64,000 nucleotides of DNA from Niabella agricola (GCF_021538615.1 NZ_JAJHIZ010000003.1:4774001-4838000); one strand, 5' to 3'; shown: positions 34,910 through 44,736, numbered from the stretch's first letter. Notes: a model not told the origin generated them from the letters alone. Program-made: numbers and translations.

Positions 34910-36574
34910 GTGGTTACATTTGAATCGTTGGGAATTGAAGAAGGATTACTTCAGTCATTACAGCAAATCGGGTTCCAAACACCTACTCCGATCCAGGAAC
35001 AAGCAATACCGGTTTTATTACAAGGAACAAAAGATTTTATAGGGCTGGCGCAGACCGGAACCGGTAAAACGGCAGCTTTTGGCTTGCCATTGCTGCAACT
35101 GATTGACCGATCGTTTCCTTCACCCCAGGCGCTGATCATTTGCCCTACCCGTGAATTATGTCTGCAGATTGCAAACGACCTGCAATCCTTCCGTCAAAAG
35201 AACGCGAATATCGGAGTTACTGCTGTATACGGGGGAACGGCCATCAGTCAGCAGATCCGCGAAATAAAAAGGGGAACGCATATTGTGGTAGCCACCCCGG
35301 GACGGTTAATTGATTTAATAGAACGTAAGGCAATCAATCTCGAAGACATCCATTACGTAGTACTGGATGAGGCCGATGAAATGCTGAACATGGGCTTTAA
35401 GGATGATATTGAATTCATTCTTAAGGAAACACCCAACCGCCAGAGCACCTGGCTGTTTAGTGCCACCATGCCCAAAGAAATCCGCCAGGTGAGCAAGCGC
35501 TATATGGAAAATCCGTTTGAAATTACCGTAGGGAAAGCTAATTCTGCCAACACCAATATTGCGCACCAATATTATCAGACACAGCATGTGAACCGTTACG
35601 AAACCTTAAAACGTATTATTGATTTTAACCCTGGGATGTATGGCATTGTATTTACAAGAACCAAGGCCGATGCCCAGCAGATAACGGAACAGCTGATTCG
35701 TGAAGGATACGATATAGAGGCACTGCATGGAGATCTTACCCAGGCACAACGGGATAAGGTGATGGCCCGTTTCCGTGAAAAATCATTGGAGCTATTGATT
35801 GCAACCGATGTAGCCGCCCGTGGAATCGATGTGCAGGGGATTACCCATGTGATCAACTACGAATTGCCGGATGACACTGAAGTTTATACCCACCGAAGCG
35901 GAAGAACCGGCCGAGCAGGATTGAGTGGTATTTCCATTTCTATTGTAACGCCAAAGGAGGTTTATCGCTTAAGGCAGATTGAAAAACTGATCAATACAAA
36001 GTTTAACAAGCTTGATATCCCATCCGGTAAGGATGTTTGCCGCAAGCAGTTCTTCCATTTTATCGATAAAATGTTAAAGGCTGATATCAGCCACGGGGAA
36101 TACGAGGCCTATGTACCGGTGCTGGAGGAAAAGTTTGAAAACATCAGCAAGGAAGAGGTATTGCAGCGTGTTGCAGCCCTGGAGTTCGACCGGTTCTTAA
36201 AATATTATGAGAACTCCGTTGACCTGAACCTGAGGAATGACCGTGGCGGAGATGATAGGAAGGGTGCGCGTGGACAAGAGCGGGGAGGGCGCGGAGGACG
36301 TGGCTCCGGCAACGGACAATACCAGCGCCTGTTTGTAAACCTGGGAACAAAAGACGGGTTTTACAAAGCCAGTTTCCTGCAGTTTATCCTGGACATGAGC
36401 CGCCTGAGCAAAGATAACCTGGGCCGGATCGACATGAAAGAAATGAACAGCTGGGTGGAAGTAGATACCGATTCCGCGCGCATTATGATTAAGGCGCTGG
36501 ATGGAAAAAATTACAGGGGTAGAAGAATCCGCATGAACGATGCTGAAAGCGGCGGCGGACGCAGAAAAGGATAG
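34910..36574 (+). CDS. DEAD-box ATP-dependent RNA helicase with DbpA-type RNA-binding domain
   Basis: This 554-aa helicase starts at GTG 34910 (no nearby in-frame ATG fits the FESLGIEEGLLQSL start). Core motifs are all present: FQTPTPIQEQAIP (Q motif), AQTGTGKTAA, PTRELCLQ, VLDEADEML, SATMP, ATDVAARGIDV and HRSGRTGRAG. A Gly/Arg-rich linker (GQERGGRGGRGSG, about 440-455) leads to a DbpA-like C-terminal RNA-binding domain (about 465-545). It probably remodels rRNA or mRNA structure, as CsdA/DbpA-type proteins do in ribosome assembly or cold adaptation. Confidence 0.94.
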   Translation: MVTFESLGIEEGLLQSLQQIGFQTPTPIQEQAIPVLLQGTKDFIGLAQTGTGKTAAFGLPLLQLIDRSFPSPQALIICPTRELCLQIANDLQSFRQKNANIGVTAVYGGTAISQQIREIKRGTHIVVATPGRLIDLIERKAINLEDIHYVVLDEADEMLNMGFKDDIEFILKETPNRQSTWLFSATMPKEIRQVSKRYMENPFEITVGKANSANTNIAHQYYQTQHVNRYETLKRIIDFNPGMYGIVFTRTKADAQQITEQLIREGYDIEALHGDLTQAQRDKVMARFREKSLELLIATDVAARGIDVQGITHVINYELPDDTEVYTHRSGRTGRAGLSGISISIVTPKEVYRLRQIEKLINTKFNKLDIPSGKDVCRKQFFHFIDKMLKADISHGEYEAYVPVLEEKFENISKEEVLQRVAALEFDRFLKYYENSVDLNLRNDRGGDDRKGARGQERGGRGGRGSGNGQYQRLFVNLGTKDGFYKASFLQFILDMSRLSKDNLGRIDMKEMNSWVEVDTDSARIMIKALDGKNYRGRRIRMNDAESGGGRRKG

Positions 36575-36597
36575 GACTTAAAGTAATGTATTAATGC

Positions 36598-36630
36598 AAA
36601 AGTGAGATGTACTGCGTCTCACTTTTTACG
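36598..36630. terminator. Bidirectional terminator
   Basis: AAAAGTGAGA (36598-36607) pairs with TCTCACTTTT (36617-36626). It sits between the convergent helicase and SIMPL genes and has A- and T-runs at both sides. Confidence 0.8.
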
Positions 36631-36632
36631 TT

Positions 36633-37406
36633 TTAGTTAACCACACATTCCAGGTTTACCGTGATACTGGCGGTTTTGTTTTTGGAAGAAGTATTAAACG
36701 TGCCGCCGTAGCTGTAATCCTCGTTGCTGTTTTGTCCCGTAATCTGGAAGATTCCCATATTGGCCTTAACCACGTTGCCTAAAGACCCCCCGGTGTTCCG
36801 GGCAATGGTTTCGGCCCGTTTGCGTGCATCTTCCGCCGCTTTGGCAAGCAGGTCCAGTTTAAGATCTGCGAGCTTGGTATAGAAATATAAGGGTTCGGGA
36901 GAATTAAGCTCAATCCCGGTTTCAATCAGCTCGGTAATTTCCCTTGAAAGCGCTTCTACTTTTGCAATATCGCCCGACTCTACTTTTACGTTTTGAGTGA
37001 GGTTATAACCGCCGAAAGTTGTGGTAGTCGATTTGGTTTCTTCACTATAGTTTGACCGGAAGATCTTGTCGATTTTCACCGACGAAAAGATCATTTGCTG
37101 GGGGGTGATGCCTTTACGCGTGAGATAATTCCGCACATTGGTTTCATCCTGCTTTAACAGGGCGTATGCGGCTTTCAGGTCAAAGTCGGTGCGGTTATAG
37201 CTGCCATTCCAGGCAATCAGGTCGCTCGTAAAATCTTTCTCCGCGCTGCCGGTTACCCGGATGGTCTGGCGGGTCTTAAATTTATATTTATAGGCACCGG
37301 CTACAATCAGTCCGGCCAGCACGATGCAGATTCCAATAATAACAAGTCCGATAAAACTGCGGTCACCGGCAGGGGCATTCATTCCTGTGTTTGCTGTGTT
37401 ACTCAT
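36633..37406 (-). CDS. SIMPL domain (DUF541) protein
   Basis: This 257-aa protein has an N-terminal membrane helix (about 18-40) and a periplasmic SIMPL domain (about 48-255; IRVTGSAEKDFTSDLIAWNG, FSSVKIDKIF, AEDARKRAETIARNTGG). The AEDARKRAETIA block is the most typical feature. The function of the family is not settled; members are linked to envelope stress and surface structures. It seems to be a single-gene unit. Confidence 0.9.
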   Translation of the reverse strand: MSNTANTGMNAPAGDRSFIGLVIIGICIVLAGLIVAGAYKYKFKTRQTIRVTGSAEKDFTSDLIAWNGSYNRTDFDLKAAYALLKQDETNVRNYLTRKGITPQQMIFSSVKIDKIFRSNYSEETKSTTTTFGGYNLTQNVKVESGDIAKVEALSREITELIETGIELNSPEPLYFYTKLADLKLDLLAKAAEDARKRAETIARNTGGSLGNVVKANMGIFQITGQNSNEDYSYGGTFNTSSKNKTASITVNLECVVN

Positions 37407-37930
37407 ATAACTAAATTAGGCAAAAGCGTACAGCCGGCAAAATTCAGAGCGATTATACAAAAATCCGGGTGATAAAGGCCCATTGCATTGACCGGAATAG
37501 TAGTTTATTGATCGCTGGTGCAACGCCCGGCAGCATCAGTTTGGTTACAATTCTGTTGCAGCTGCGCAGGCCCGGTTATGGAGTTCGCTGAAGCAATTTT
37601 CTGCCGTATAAACCCCGGCCGATTAGAAAGGCTGGCCGTCGATAATACAGCCGCCGATTTCTTCCTGCAACGGAATTTACTGCCGATGCATACGACAAAA
37701 ACGTTGCGTTGGAAAACAACGCTTTTACGCGAATCCGGAATTTCAAGACCCGCTGCGCAGAAACAAGACCCCGACAAAGAACGAATTAAAACAGCATGCC
37801 TGTAGAAAAATAGCTTAGCCACTGAATGTGAATGCATTTGCGATCCGGTGTTTTTTCACAAATAATTTACAACCCTGCTGTTATCTATTTACTGGTTTCG
37901 GCGTCTTACTTATAGAAAAACAAAAAGAAA
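37407..37930. other. 525-nt region without a supported gene
   Basis: Overlapping frames exist on both strands (about 95-110 codons), but neither has recognisable domains or a ribosome-binding context, and they oppose each other across the same bases. I see no RNA gene here. It may hold control sequences for the flanking divergent genes. Confidence 0.4.
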
Positions 37931-38566
37931 ATGAAAAGCCGTTTAATAAAATTTCTGGGTGTAGCGGCAGTTATTCTGGTGCTGGCGGGCTGTGGTCCTT
38001 CGGCGCATGTTGAAACCTCCCGCAATGCCAATTTGGACCGGTACCGCACATTTGCATGGGCCGAGAAAAAAGACCGGAGAGGTCGTATGGGTAACAGTAC
38101 AATGATGGAAAGCCAGGTTAAAACCGCCATTTCGGATCGTTTGCAATCCCGCATGGGGTGGCAGCAGGTATCGCGCAATCCGGATGTAATCTTAAGTTAT
38201 GATGTATTGGTGGAACGCGGGTCAAGAGTTGAGTCTGATCCCCGGTATAGCTGGGGTGGCTTCCGCACGTTTTATAATCCTTACAGCCGTCGCTTTTATA
38301 ATGTATATTATCCTTCCATGTTTATGGGGTATGATAATTATGAGGTGCCTACAAAAGAAGGTACGATTACAGTTACTATGGTGGATGCGCGCACCGATGA
38401 AACGGTGATGCAGGGCTGGGCTACGGATGAAGTGAACAGCCGCAGGATTTCCGGAAGAGAAATCGACCGGATTGTGGATGCGATCTTTAGGAAATGGGAA
38501 TCGGGTTCGAGAAATAACCGGTATGACAACCGGGGAAGAAGTTCCCGCTCCAACGGGCGTTACTGA
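37931..38566 (+). CDS. DUF4136 family lipoprotein
   Basis: This 211-aa lipoprotein (lipobox LAGC, C21) carries a DUF4136 domain: RNANLDRYRTFAWAEKKD at the start, SQVKTAISDRLQSRMGW, NPDVILSYDVLVERG, ITVTMVDARTDETVMQGWA and DRIVDAIFRKW. The family is widespread in Bacteroidota and of unknown function, at the cell envelope. A Tyr-rich insert (FRTFYNPYSRRFYNVYY) lies at mid-protein and the C-terminus is Arg/Asn-rich. A terminator follows. Confidence 0.9.
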   Translation: MKSRLIKFLGVAAVILVLAGCGPSAHVETSRNANLDRYRTFAWAEKKDRRGRMGNSTMMESQVKTAISDRLQSRMGWQQVSRNPDVILSYDVLVERGSRVESDPRYSWGGFRTFYNPYSRRFYNVYYPSMFMGYDNYEVPTKEGTITVTMVDARTDETVMQGWATDEVNSRRISGREIDRIVDAIFRKWESGSRNNRYDNRGRSSRSNGRY

Positions 38567-38610
38567 GAAAGATATGTTGAAGACAGTAGTTTGGTTTGGT
38601 AGTTACAACG

Positions 38611-38646
38611 GGGCCTCTGTTATTTTTAGCGGAGGCCCATTTTTTG
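38611..38646 (+). terminator. Terminator after the DUF4136 gene
   Basis: GGGCCTC (38611-38617) pairs with GAGGCCC (38632-38638), followed by ATTTTTT. Confidence 0.8.
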
Positions 38647-38693
38647 GATTTGAGATTTCAGTGTTTAGTGAAAGGCATGACGAAGCTCCTGGT

Positions 38694-39185
38694 TCAATGC
38701 TCCCGTTCCTGCAGCAACTGATCCAGATCCAGCTCGCGGGTATACATTTCAAGGCTGCCGTCCGCATGCAGGGGCCAGGCTTCTTTCGGGCGATCCCAAT
38801 AAAGTTCCACGCCATTTTCATCCGGGTCATTCAGGTACAGTGCTTCTGAAACTCCATGGTCTGCTGCCCCCGTGAGGGGATAATTTTTTTGCATCAACCG
38901 GTATAAAATACCGGCCAGGTCTTTTCGGGTAGGGTACAGGATGGCCGTATGGAAAAGGCCGGGCGCTTTTACCGGCGCAGGAGGCGTGTTCCTGCTGTAC
39001 CAGGTATTCAGACCAATATGGTGATGGTAACCACCGGCGGATATAAAAGCTGCCTGACTGCCATACATCGTTGTGATCTCAAATCCCAGCAGACCGCAAT
39101 AAAAATCAATCGACCGCTGCAGGTCGGAAACTTTTAAATGTACGTGCCCAATTCTGGTAGCCGGAGGAACTTTGTATGCCATCAT
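38694..39185 (-). CDS. VOC family (glyoxalase/extradiol dioxygenase-like) protein
   Basis: This is a vicinal-oxygen-chelate fold protein of 163 aa from ATG 39185 (the frame extends further upstream to 39236, but that part reads through intergenic repeat sequence). Features are IGHVHLKVSDLQRSIDFYC, GYHHHIGLNTW and, near the C-terminus, LNDPDENGVELYWDRP, which carries metal-ligand type His and Glu residues. It resembles CatE-like proteins of the catechol dioxygenase group. The substrate is unknown. Confidence 0.88.
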   Translation of the reverse strand: MMAYKVPPATRIGHVHLKVSDLQRSIDFYCGLLGFEITTMYGSQAAFISAGGYHHHIGLNTWYSRNTPPAPVKAPGLFHTAILYPTRKDLAGILYRLMQKNYPLTGAADHGVSEALYLNDPDENGVELYWDRPKEAWPLHADGSLEMYTRELDLDQLLQEREH

Positions 39186-39191
39186 TTTTTG

Positions 39192-39241
39192 TTTCAGGTT
39201 GCATATTTCAGGTTTCGTTCCAACCGGAACATGCAACCTGA
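39192..39241. repeat. Intergenic inverted repeat with TTTCAGGTT word
   Basis: CAGGTTGCAT (39195-39204) pairs with ATGCAACCTG (39231-39240) around a 26-nt loop. The word TTTCAGGTT (39192-39200) also occurs at 46147-46155 and 59657-59665 in other gaps, so this belongs to a dispersed family of degenerate intergenic repeats. Confidence 0.55.
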
Positions 39242-39251
39242 ATTTTTAACA

Positions 39252-40229
39252 TTAAGCCTCCCACGCAAGCGCACTGGCACCCAGGATCGCCGCATCAGCT
39301 TCTTTTAGTTCACTGAAGACCAGTTTTACCTTGTTTTGAAAAATAGGTAGGAGGTTTTTCTCCATATGCTCCTTTGTCGGTTTCATAATATAGTCACCTG
39401 CTTTTATCACCCCGCCAAAAAGGATGATGGCTTCCGGTGAAGAGAACATGATAAAATTAGCCAGCGCTTCTCCCAGTATCTGGCCAGTGTACCGGAACAC
39501 TTCCATTGCCGTTTCATCACCTTTTTCAGCCAGCTCAAATACAGCGCGGGAATCCAGGTTTTCTTCCGGAACTTCATTTAACGCAGAGTGAATATTTTCG
39601 GCTCTCAATTTTTTTGCAGTAATGGCAATGCCGGTTGCAGAACAATAAGCTTCCAGGGAACCGTGCGCGCCTGTGCTCCAATGCTTGCGTCCGCCCGGGC
39701 GTACAATCGTATGCCCCAGTTCGCCGGCAAACCCGTCATGACCGTAAAGCATTAGCCCGTTGGCAACAATTCCGCTGCCTACGCCCGTGCCAAGGGTGAT
39801 CATGATAAAATCCTTCATACCTCTTGCCGCGCCATACATCATTTCGCCCATAGCCGCTGCATTGGCGTCGTTGGTAAGGGTACAGGGGATGCCAAATTTA
39901 TCGCTCACCATTTTAGCGATCGGGATCACACCCCTCCAGGGAAGATTTGGCGCGTATTCGATGGTTCCTGTATAATAATTTCCATTGGGAGCACCCATTC
40001 CTATCCCCTTTATGCCAACAGAACTGTTTTTTTCAATGATCGGCTTCATTGCTTCATAAAGCCCTTCAATAAACGATTCAATCGTTGGGTAGGCATCCGT
40101 TTTTATGTCGCCCTTATCCAAAATTTCACCCCTGTGATTTACAATGCCGTATTTGGTATTTGTACCGCCGATATCAATCCCAATCGCTAATTCACTTGAC
40201 AAGTCTAAAATTCCCATTTCATTATCCAT
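39252..40229 (-). CDS. ROK family sugar kinase (probable glucokinase)
   Basis: This 325-aa ROK protein phosphorylates a hexose, most likely glucose released from maltodextrins, with ATP. The phosphate-binding loop is AIGIDIGGTNTKYG, the catalytic Asp lies in LTNDANAAAMGE, and GVGSGIV and GELGHTIV follow. The usual CxCGxxGC zinc motif is not present: the corresponding stretch reads HWSTGAHGSLEAYCSATG, with no cysteine until after the Glu. No DNA-binding domain is present, so it is a kinase and not a repressor. The upstream sugar porter gene ends only 10 nt away and is co-transcribed. Confidence 0.92.
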   Translation of the reverse strand: MDNEMGILDLSSELAIGIDIGGTNTKYGIVNHRGEILDKGDIKTDAYPTIESFIEGLYEAMKPIIEKNSSVGIKGIGMGAPNGNYYTGTIEYAPNLPWRGVIPIAKMVSDKFGIPCTLTNDANAAAMGEMMYGAARGMKDFIMITLGTGVGSGIVANGLMLYGHDGFAGELGHTIVRPGGRKHWSTGAHGSLEAYCSATGIAITAKKLRAENIHSALNEVPEENLDSRAVFELAEKGDETAMEVFRYTGQILGEALANFIMFSSPEAIILFGGVIKAGDYIMKPTKEHMEKNLLPIFQNKVKLVFSELKEADAAILGASALAWEA

Positions 40230-40239
40230 TTAATACATT

Positions 40240-41730
40240 TTAATGTCCGCCACCGGAAGTTTTTACATCATAGTCGATGCCTTGCTGCTTCAGAGCGGCC
40301 TTTGCCCTTATGGCATAAAAGGCAAGATACGCAAAGCAAGCCACACCAACAAAGTAAGAATACTGAATACCGAGGTGTTCGGGAGCGGCCAGCCAGCCCT
40401 GGAGCAGGCTCACAAATCCGCCACCCATAATCATGAGGATGAGCAGGCTGGAACCTTTGTTGGTGAATTTGCCTAAACCAGCGATGGACAAAGTGAAGAT
40501 ACAGGGCCAAAGGGTAGAGCAGAACAATCCTACGCAAATAAAGGCGTAAACGCTGATCATTTTATCGGCAAAGATCCCGATGAGCAGGGCCACCATGGCC
40601 ATACAACTAAAAATCAGCAATTGTCTTGCAGGGTTTCCTTTACTTAAAACATCACAAACGATAAGGCCTATAATCAGGAGGGCGTAAATATAAAAAGGCG
40701 TAATATCGTGATTGGCGATCCTGTTGACCAACAGGAAAACCGCAAAAGCTATATAAGGCATGAGAAACCGCAAAATGCTTTTTGCACCTTTTGAAAGGTC
40801 AAAGGCTCCAACAGATCCGGTCCATCGCCCGATCATCAGACTGGCCCAATACAGCGATACAAAGGGCGCGATTTTATCGGTAGGAGTTTGCAGGTGCTCC
40901 TTCATAAACTCCGGCAAATTGGCGGCAGTGCTTACTTCTACTCCCACATAAACAAATATGGCGATCATGCCCAGTACCAGTTGTGGGTAGGCAAAAACAG
41001 AACGCCGCGCCGGAACAGCGGTATTAGTGTCCGCTTCCAGCGATTGTTTGCTGCCTTCAACTTCCACATTATCGGAGGGATCCACCGCTTCTAGATCAAT
41101 TTTATTGGGAACGGATGAAAACCGGAAAATGATGGCAACGATCACAAAGGCCAGTCCCAGTACCAGGTATGGCACTTTGATGCTCTGGATATCGGCACTG
41201 GCGCTGGACGCTGTAACCGATCCGAAAATGGCAAAGCTTACCACGAGCGGACCAATAGTGGTTCCAAAATTATTGATACCGCCGGCAAGACTTAAACGCT
41301 GCGAACCCAGCTTGGGATCACCCATAATAATAGCCAGCGGATTGGCGGCGGTTTGCTGCAGTGAAAAGCCAAGGCCAACAATAAACAGCCCTACGATAAA
41401 TAAGGAAAAGGATTCCTGCTGCGCAGCCGGATAAAACATCAGCGTACCCAGGGCTGAAATGATCAGCCCCAGTGAAATGCCATTTTTATATCCGATCTTT
41501 TGCAAAAGATCTTTGCCAATAGCACTGCTGATCAAAAGAAAGATCAGCGAGCCTACAGTATACGCTACATAAAATGCAAAGGAAACCATCTGGGATTGAA
41601 CCTGGGTCAGGTGAAGCTTTTCTTTAAATACGGGTATCAGGATATCATTACTGGCAGCAACGAAGCCCCAAAAAAAGAACACGATAATTAACGTTCCAAA
41701 TTGGGACCACTTTGTCGTTTGATTTGTCAT
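40240..41730 (-). CDS. Sugar MFS transporter, FHS family (FucP/GluP-like)
   Basis: This 496-aa permease has 12 predicted membrane segments. It belongs to the fucose-galactose-glucose:H+ symporter group: FFFWGFVAASNDILIP at the N-terminus and QQTAANPLAIIMGD with LAGGINNFGTTIGP in the family-typical position. In this operon with a ROK kinase it probably imports glucose or a related hexose in the inner membrane. A charged loop of about 45 residues (EAVDPSDNVEVEGSKQS) lies in the middle. It is transcribed divergently from glgA. Confidence 0.92.
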   Translation of the reverse strand: MTNQTTKWSQFGTLIIVFFFWGFVAASNDILIPVFKEKLHLTQVQSQMVSFAFYVAYTVGSLIFLLISSAIGKDLLQKIGYKNGISLGLIISALGTLMFYPAAQQESFSLFIVGLFIVGLGFSLQQTAANPLAIIMGDPKLGSQRLSLAGGINNFGTTIGPLVVSFAIFGSVTASSASADIQSIKVPYLVLGLAFVIVAIIFRFSSVPNKIDLEAVDPSDNVEVEGSKQSLEADTNTAVPARRSVFAYPQLVLGMIAIFVYVGVEVSTAANLPEFMKEHLQTPTDKIAPFVSLYWASLMIGRWTGSVGAFDLSKGAKSILRFLMPYIAFAVFLLVNRIANHDITPFYIYALLIIGLIVCDVLSKGNPARQLLIFSCMAMVALLIGIFADKMISVYAFICVGLFCSTLWPCIFTLSIAGLGKFTNKGSSLLILMIMGGGFVSLLQGWLAAPEHLGIQYSYFVGVACFAYLAFYAIRAKAALKQQGIDYDVKTSGGGH

Positions 41731-41861
41731 GTCAATCGTTTATTTTTTACAGGAAGTAAATGTAAATAGTTATCATCTAAATAAAAATTTTAATTCTTTC
41801 AATAGCAATTTCTATTCATTTATAAATAATGCTTACATTAGTAACGGAAGAAATCAGTATT

Positions 41862-43292
41862 ATGGAAATAATTCATGTATCAGCAGAGTGTTATCCGATG
41901 GCGAAGGCCGGCGGATTAGGAGACGTGGTGGGAGCCTTGCCTAAGTATCAGCATGAACTTGGGCATATCGCTAAAGTAGTGATGCCGATGTACCGGACAA
42001 AATTCTTATACCAGAATGAATGGGAACTGGTACACGAAGGTGGTCAGGCCCTGGGCAGCGAATGGTTTAAATATAGTGTTATAAAAGAAAAGACCAATAA
42101 ACTGGGGTTTGATCTGTACCTGGTAGACATTAACGGTAAGCTTGACCGCGAGCGGATCTACGGATACGAAGATGATACCGAGCGTTTCATCGCCTTTCAA
42201 CTGGCGGTTTGCGACTGGATCGGGCGCTGGCAGCACCGGCCGGATGTGATCCACTGTCATGACCACCATACAGGCCTGATCCCGTTCATGGCGCGGCATG
42301 CTTATGCATTCCGCTACCAGCTGGGAAATGTGCCTACTGTGTTTACCATACATAACGGAGAGTACCAGGGCCAGTTTGGCTGGGATAAATATCATTACCT
42401 GCCGGCTTACGACACCTGGAACTGGGGATTGCTGGACTGGAACAACGCCATCAACCCCATGGCCTCGGCTATCAAATGCGCCTGGAAAGTGACTACGGTA
42501 AGTCCCAGTTATATGAACGAACTGAAACATTCGGCAAACGGGTTGCAGCATCTGTTCGAATACGAAAAAGGAAAATGCCTGGGAATTATCAACGGCATTG
42601 ATACCGAAGTATGGAATCCGCAAACAGACGGATTTATTGCGAAAAACTACGATACTGAAGCCGTAACACCCGGCAAGGAAAAAAATAAAAGAGAATTGAC
42701 GGCGCAGTTCGGGTTGGATCCGGAAAAACCGCTGATCACCTTCATCGGTCGACTGGTAGGGGAAAAGGCGGCCGACCTGCTGCCAGATGCCATTAGCCAA
42801 TCGATTTACCAGTACCATGGAAAAGCCAACTTCCTGATCCTGGGTTCCGGGGAACCGGAAATTGAACATCAGCTGGATGCGATGAAAAACCGGTTCAAAG
42901 GCTATTTCAATGCATATATCGGTTACAATGAGGGGTTGAGTCATTTGTTATATGCCGGCTCCGACTTTCTGCTGATGCCCAGCCGCATAGAGCCTTGCGG
43001 ACTAAACCAGTTATATGCCCTGCGCTACGGAACCGTGCCTATGGTACGCAATATTGGCGGACTTAAAGATACCGTTGTGGACTTTGGTGATCAGGGCGGT
43101 TTTGGTATCAAAATGGAACAGTCCAGTGTTGGGGATATTGCCTATTCTGTAGGTCGCGCCATTGACCTTTATTCCAACAGACGGGATTTGTATACATCTA
43201 TGCGGGGCCGGATGATGACCATCGATCATGGATGGGATATGTCGGCAAAACAGTATCTCCAGGTATACGAATCGCTACAGCCAGGTCAATAA
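41862..43292 (+). CDS. glgA: Glycogen/starch synthase (GT5)
   Basis: This 476-aa GT5 enzyme extends alpha-1,4-glucan from ADP-glucose. I place the start at ATG 41862, so that EIIHVSAECYPMAKAGGLGD begins directly; the frame is open from 41829, but the extra 11 residues are not family-like. The ADP-glucose-binding KAGGL motif (K15) and the C-terminal EPCGLNQLYALRYGTVP with VRNIGGLKDTV are clear. It is followed after 71 nt by glgC, its substrate supplier. Confidence 0.95.
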   Translation: MEIIHVSAECYPMAKAGGLGDVVGALPKYQHELGHIAKVVMPMYRTKFLYQNEWELVHEGGQALGSEWFKYSVIKEKTNKLGFDLYLVDINGKLDRERIYGYEDDTERFIAFQLAVCDWIGRWQHRPDVIHCHDHHTGLIPFMARHAYAFRYQLGNVPTVFTIHNGEYQGQFGWDKYHYLPAYDTWNWGLLDWNNAINPMASAIKCAWKVTTVSPSYMNELKHSANGLQHLFEYEKGKCLGIINGIDTEVWNPQTDGFIAKNYDTEAVTPGKEKNKRELTAQFGLDPEKPLITFIGRLVGEKAADLLPDAISQSIYQYHGKANFLILGSGEPEIEHQLDAMKNRFKGYFNAYIGYNEGLSHLLYAGSDFLLMPSRIEPCGLNQLYALRYGTVPMVRNIGGLKDTVVDFGDQGGFGIKMEQSSVGDIAYSVGRAIDLYSNRRDLYTSMRGRMMTIDHGWDMSAKQYLQVYESLQPGQ

Positions 43293-43363
43293 AATAATAA
43301 TAATACGGGGTTTACCGATTCCTGTCTATATTTATAACACCAAGCAATTTTAAAATCTTCTAT

Positions 43364-44644
43364 ATGTCCATTTCAAATCAGATTATTGCCATGATCCTGG
43401 GCGGGGGAGCAGGATCAAGGCTGGCTCCGTTAACCAGCACCCGCTCCAAACCCGCGGTACCCATTGCGGGAAAGTACAGGCTGGTAGATATTCCCATTTC
43501 CAATTGCATTAACTCAGATATACACCGTATGTTTGTATTAACGCAGTTCAATTCAGCCTCTCTGAACCGGCATATTAAAAACACGTACCGGTTCAGTGCC
43601 TTCAGCACTGCGTTCGTGGACATTCTTGCAGCAGAGCAAACACCGGATAATCCTACCTGGTTCCAGGGCACGGCAGATGCCGTGCGGCAGAGTCTGAGAC
43701 ACCTCGGGCCGTTTCCCAGCGATTATGTGCTGATCCTTTCCGGCGATCAGTTGTACCAGATGGATTTTAATAAAATGCTGGAGCATCATAAGGAATGCGG
43801 GGCTGAAATTTCGATCGCTACCATACCGGTTGGCGATCGTGAAGCGCCCGAATTCGGAATCCTAAAAACGGATGAGAATAATTTTATCACCTCCTTTATT
43901 GAAAAGCCTTCGAAAGACATACTGGGCGATTGGGAAAGCGACACCGGTCCGGCCATGCAGCAAAAGGGAAGGAATTACCTGGCTTCCATGGGTATCTATA
44001 TTTTTAACCGGAAATTGCTGGAATCCCTGTTATTAAAGAAACATCCGGAAGCTACCGATTTTGGTAAAGAGATCATTCCCGCATCGATCAGCGAGTATAA
44101 AGTAACCAGTTTTCAGTACGAAGGCTACTGGACGGATATCGGGAATATTTATTCTTTTTTTGAAGCCAACCTGGAGTTGACTTCAGACATACCGGAGTTC
44201 AACCTGTTTGACAATACCAAGGCGATCTTTACCCGTCCCCGTATGTTGCCGCCTGCAAAAATCAGCGGCACCACACTGGAAAAAACAGTGATTGCCGAAG
44301 GCTGCATCATCAATGCCTCCCGGATCGAACATAGTGTGATCGGTATCCGGTCGCGGATCGGCTACGGTTCCACAATTGTGAGCTGTTATATTATGGGAAG
44401 TGATTTTTATGAAACGATTGAAGACCTGAGCCGCGATCAGAATAAAGGCATTCCACCCATCGGTATCGGGAAACGTTGTTACCTCCGTAATTGCATCATT
44501 GACAAAAACTGCCGCATCGGGGACGATGTACGGTTAAATGGAGGTACACACCTGGAGAACACGGATCATGAGTTGTATACCGTAAAAGATGGCATTATAG
44601 TGGTGAAAAAAGGAGCGGTATTGCCCAGTGGCTTTGTAATTTAA
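43364..44644 (+). CDS. glgC: Glucose-1-phosphate adenylyltransferase
   Basis: This 426-aa enzyme makes ADP-glucose from ATP and glucose-1-phosphate, the committed step of glycogen synthesis. The nucleotide-binding GGGAGSRLAPLTSTRSKPAV is near the N-terminus, with VDIPISNCINSDI following; FQGTADAVRQSL and the LSGDQLYQMD block are typical. The substrate-binding FIEKPSK and YWTDIGNIYSFFEAN are present. The C-terminal third is a left-handed beta-helix. A terminator follows. Confidence 0.95.
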   Translation: MSISNQIIAMILGGGAGSRLAPLTSTRSKPAVPIAGKYRLVDIPISNCINSDIHRMFVLTQFNSASLNRHIKNTYRFSAFSTAFVDILAAEQTPDNPTWFQGTADAVRQSLRHLGPFPSDYVLILSGDQLYQMDFNKMLEHHKECGAEISIATIPVGDREAPEFGILKTDENNFITSFIEKPSKDILGDWESDTGPAMQQKGRNYLASMGIYIFNRKLLESLLLKKHPEATDFGKEIIPASISEYKVTSFQYEGYWTDIGNIYSFFEANLELTSDIPEFNLFDNTKAIFTRPRMLPPAKISGTTLEKTVIAEGCIINASRIEHSVIGIRSRIGYGSTIVSCYIMGSDFYETIEDLSRDQNKGIPPIGIGKRCYLRNCIIDKNCRIGDDVRLNGGTHLENTDHELYTVKDGIIVVKKGAVLPSGFVI

Positions 44645-44706
44645 GCCGTAGTCCGCATCAATCCTGGTTGCTTCAGCGAGTAGGATTGTTTTAAAGGAAT
44701 GATTAT

Positions 44707-44736
44707 AAAAGGAATTGGGGAAACAATTCCTTTTAT
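44707..44736 (+). terminator. Terminator after glgC
   Basis: AAAAGGAATTG (44707-44717) pairs with CAATTCCTTTT (44724-44734) around a short loop, with a T-run included in the stem's 3' arm. Confidence 0.75.

Noticed and set aside
37505..37837. Opposed frames of about 95-110 codons between the SIMPL and DUF4136 genes
   Set aside because: Both use the same bases on opposite strands and neither shows domain features.
42006..42944. A 312-codon minus-strand frame within glgA
   Set aside because: It is antisense to a clear GlgA with all motifs; its translation shows no family features.
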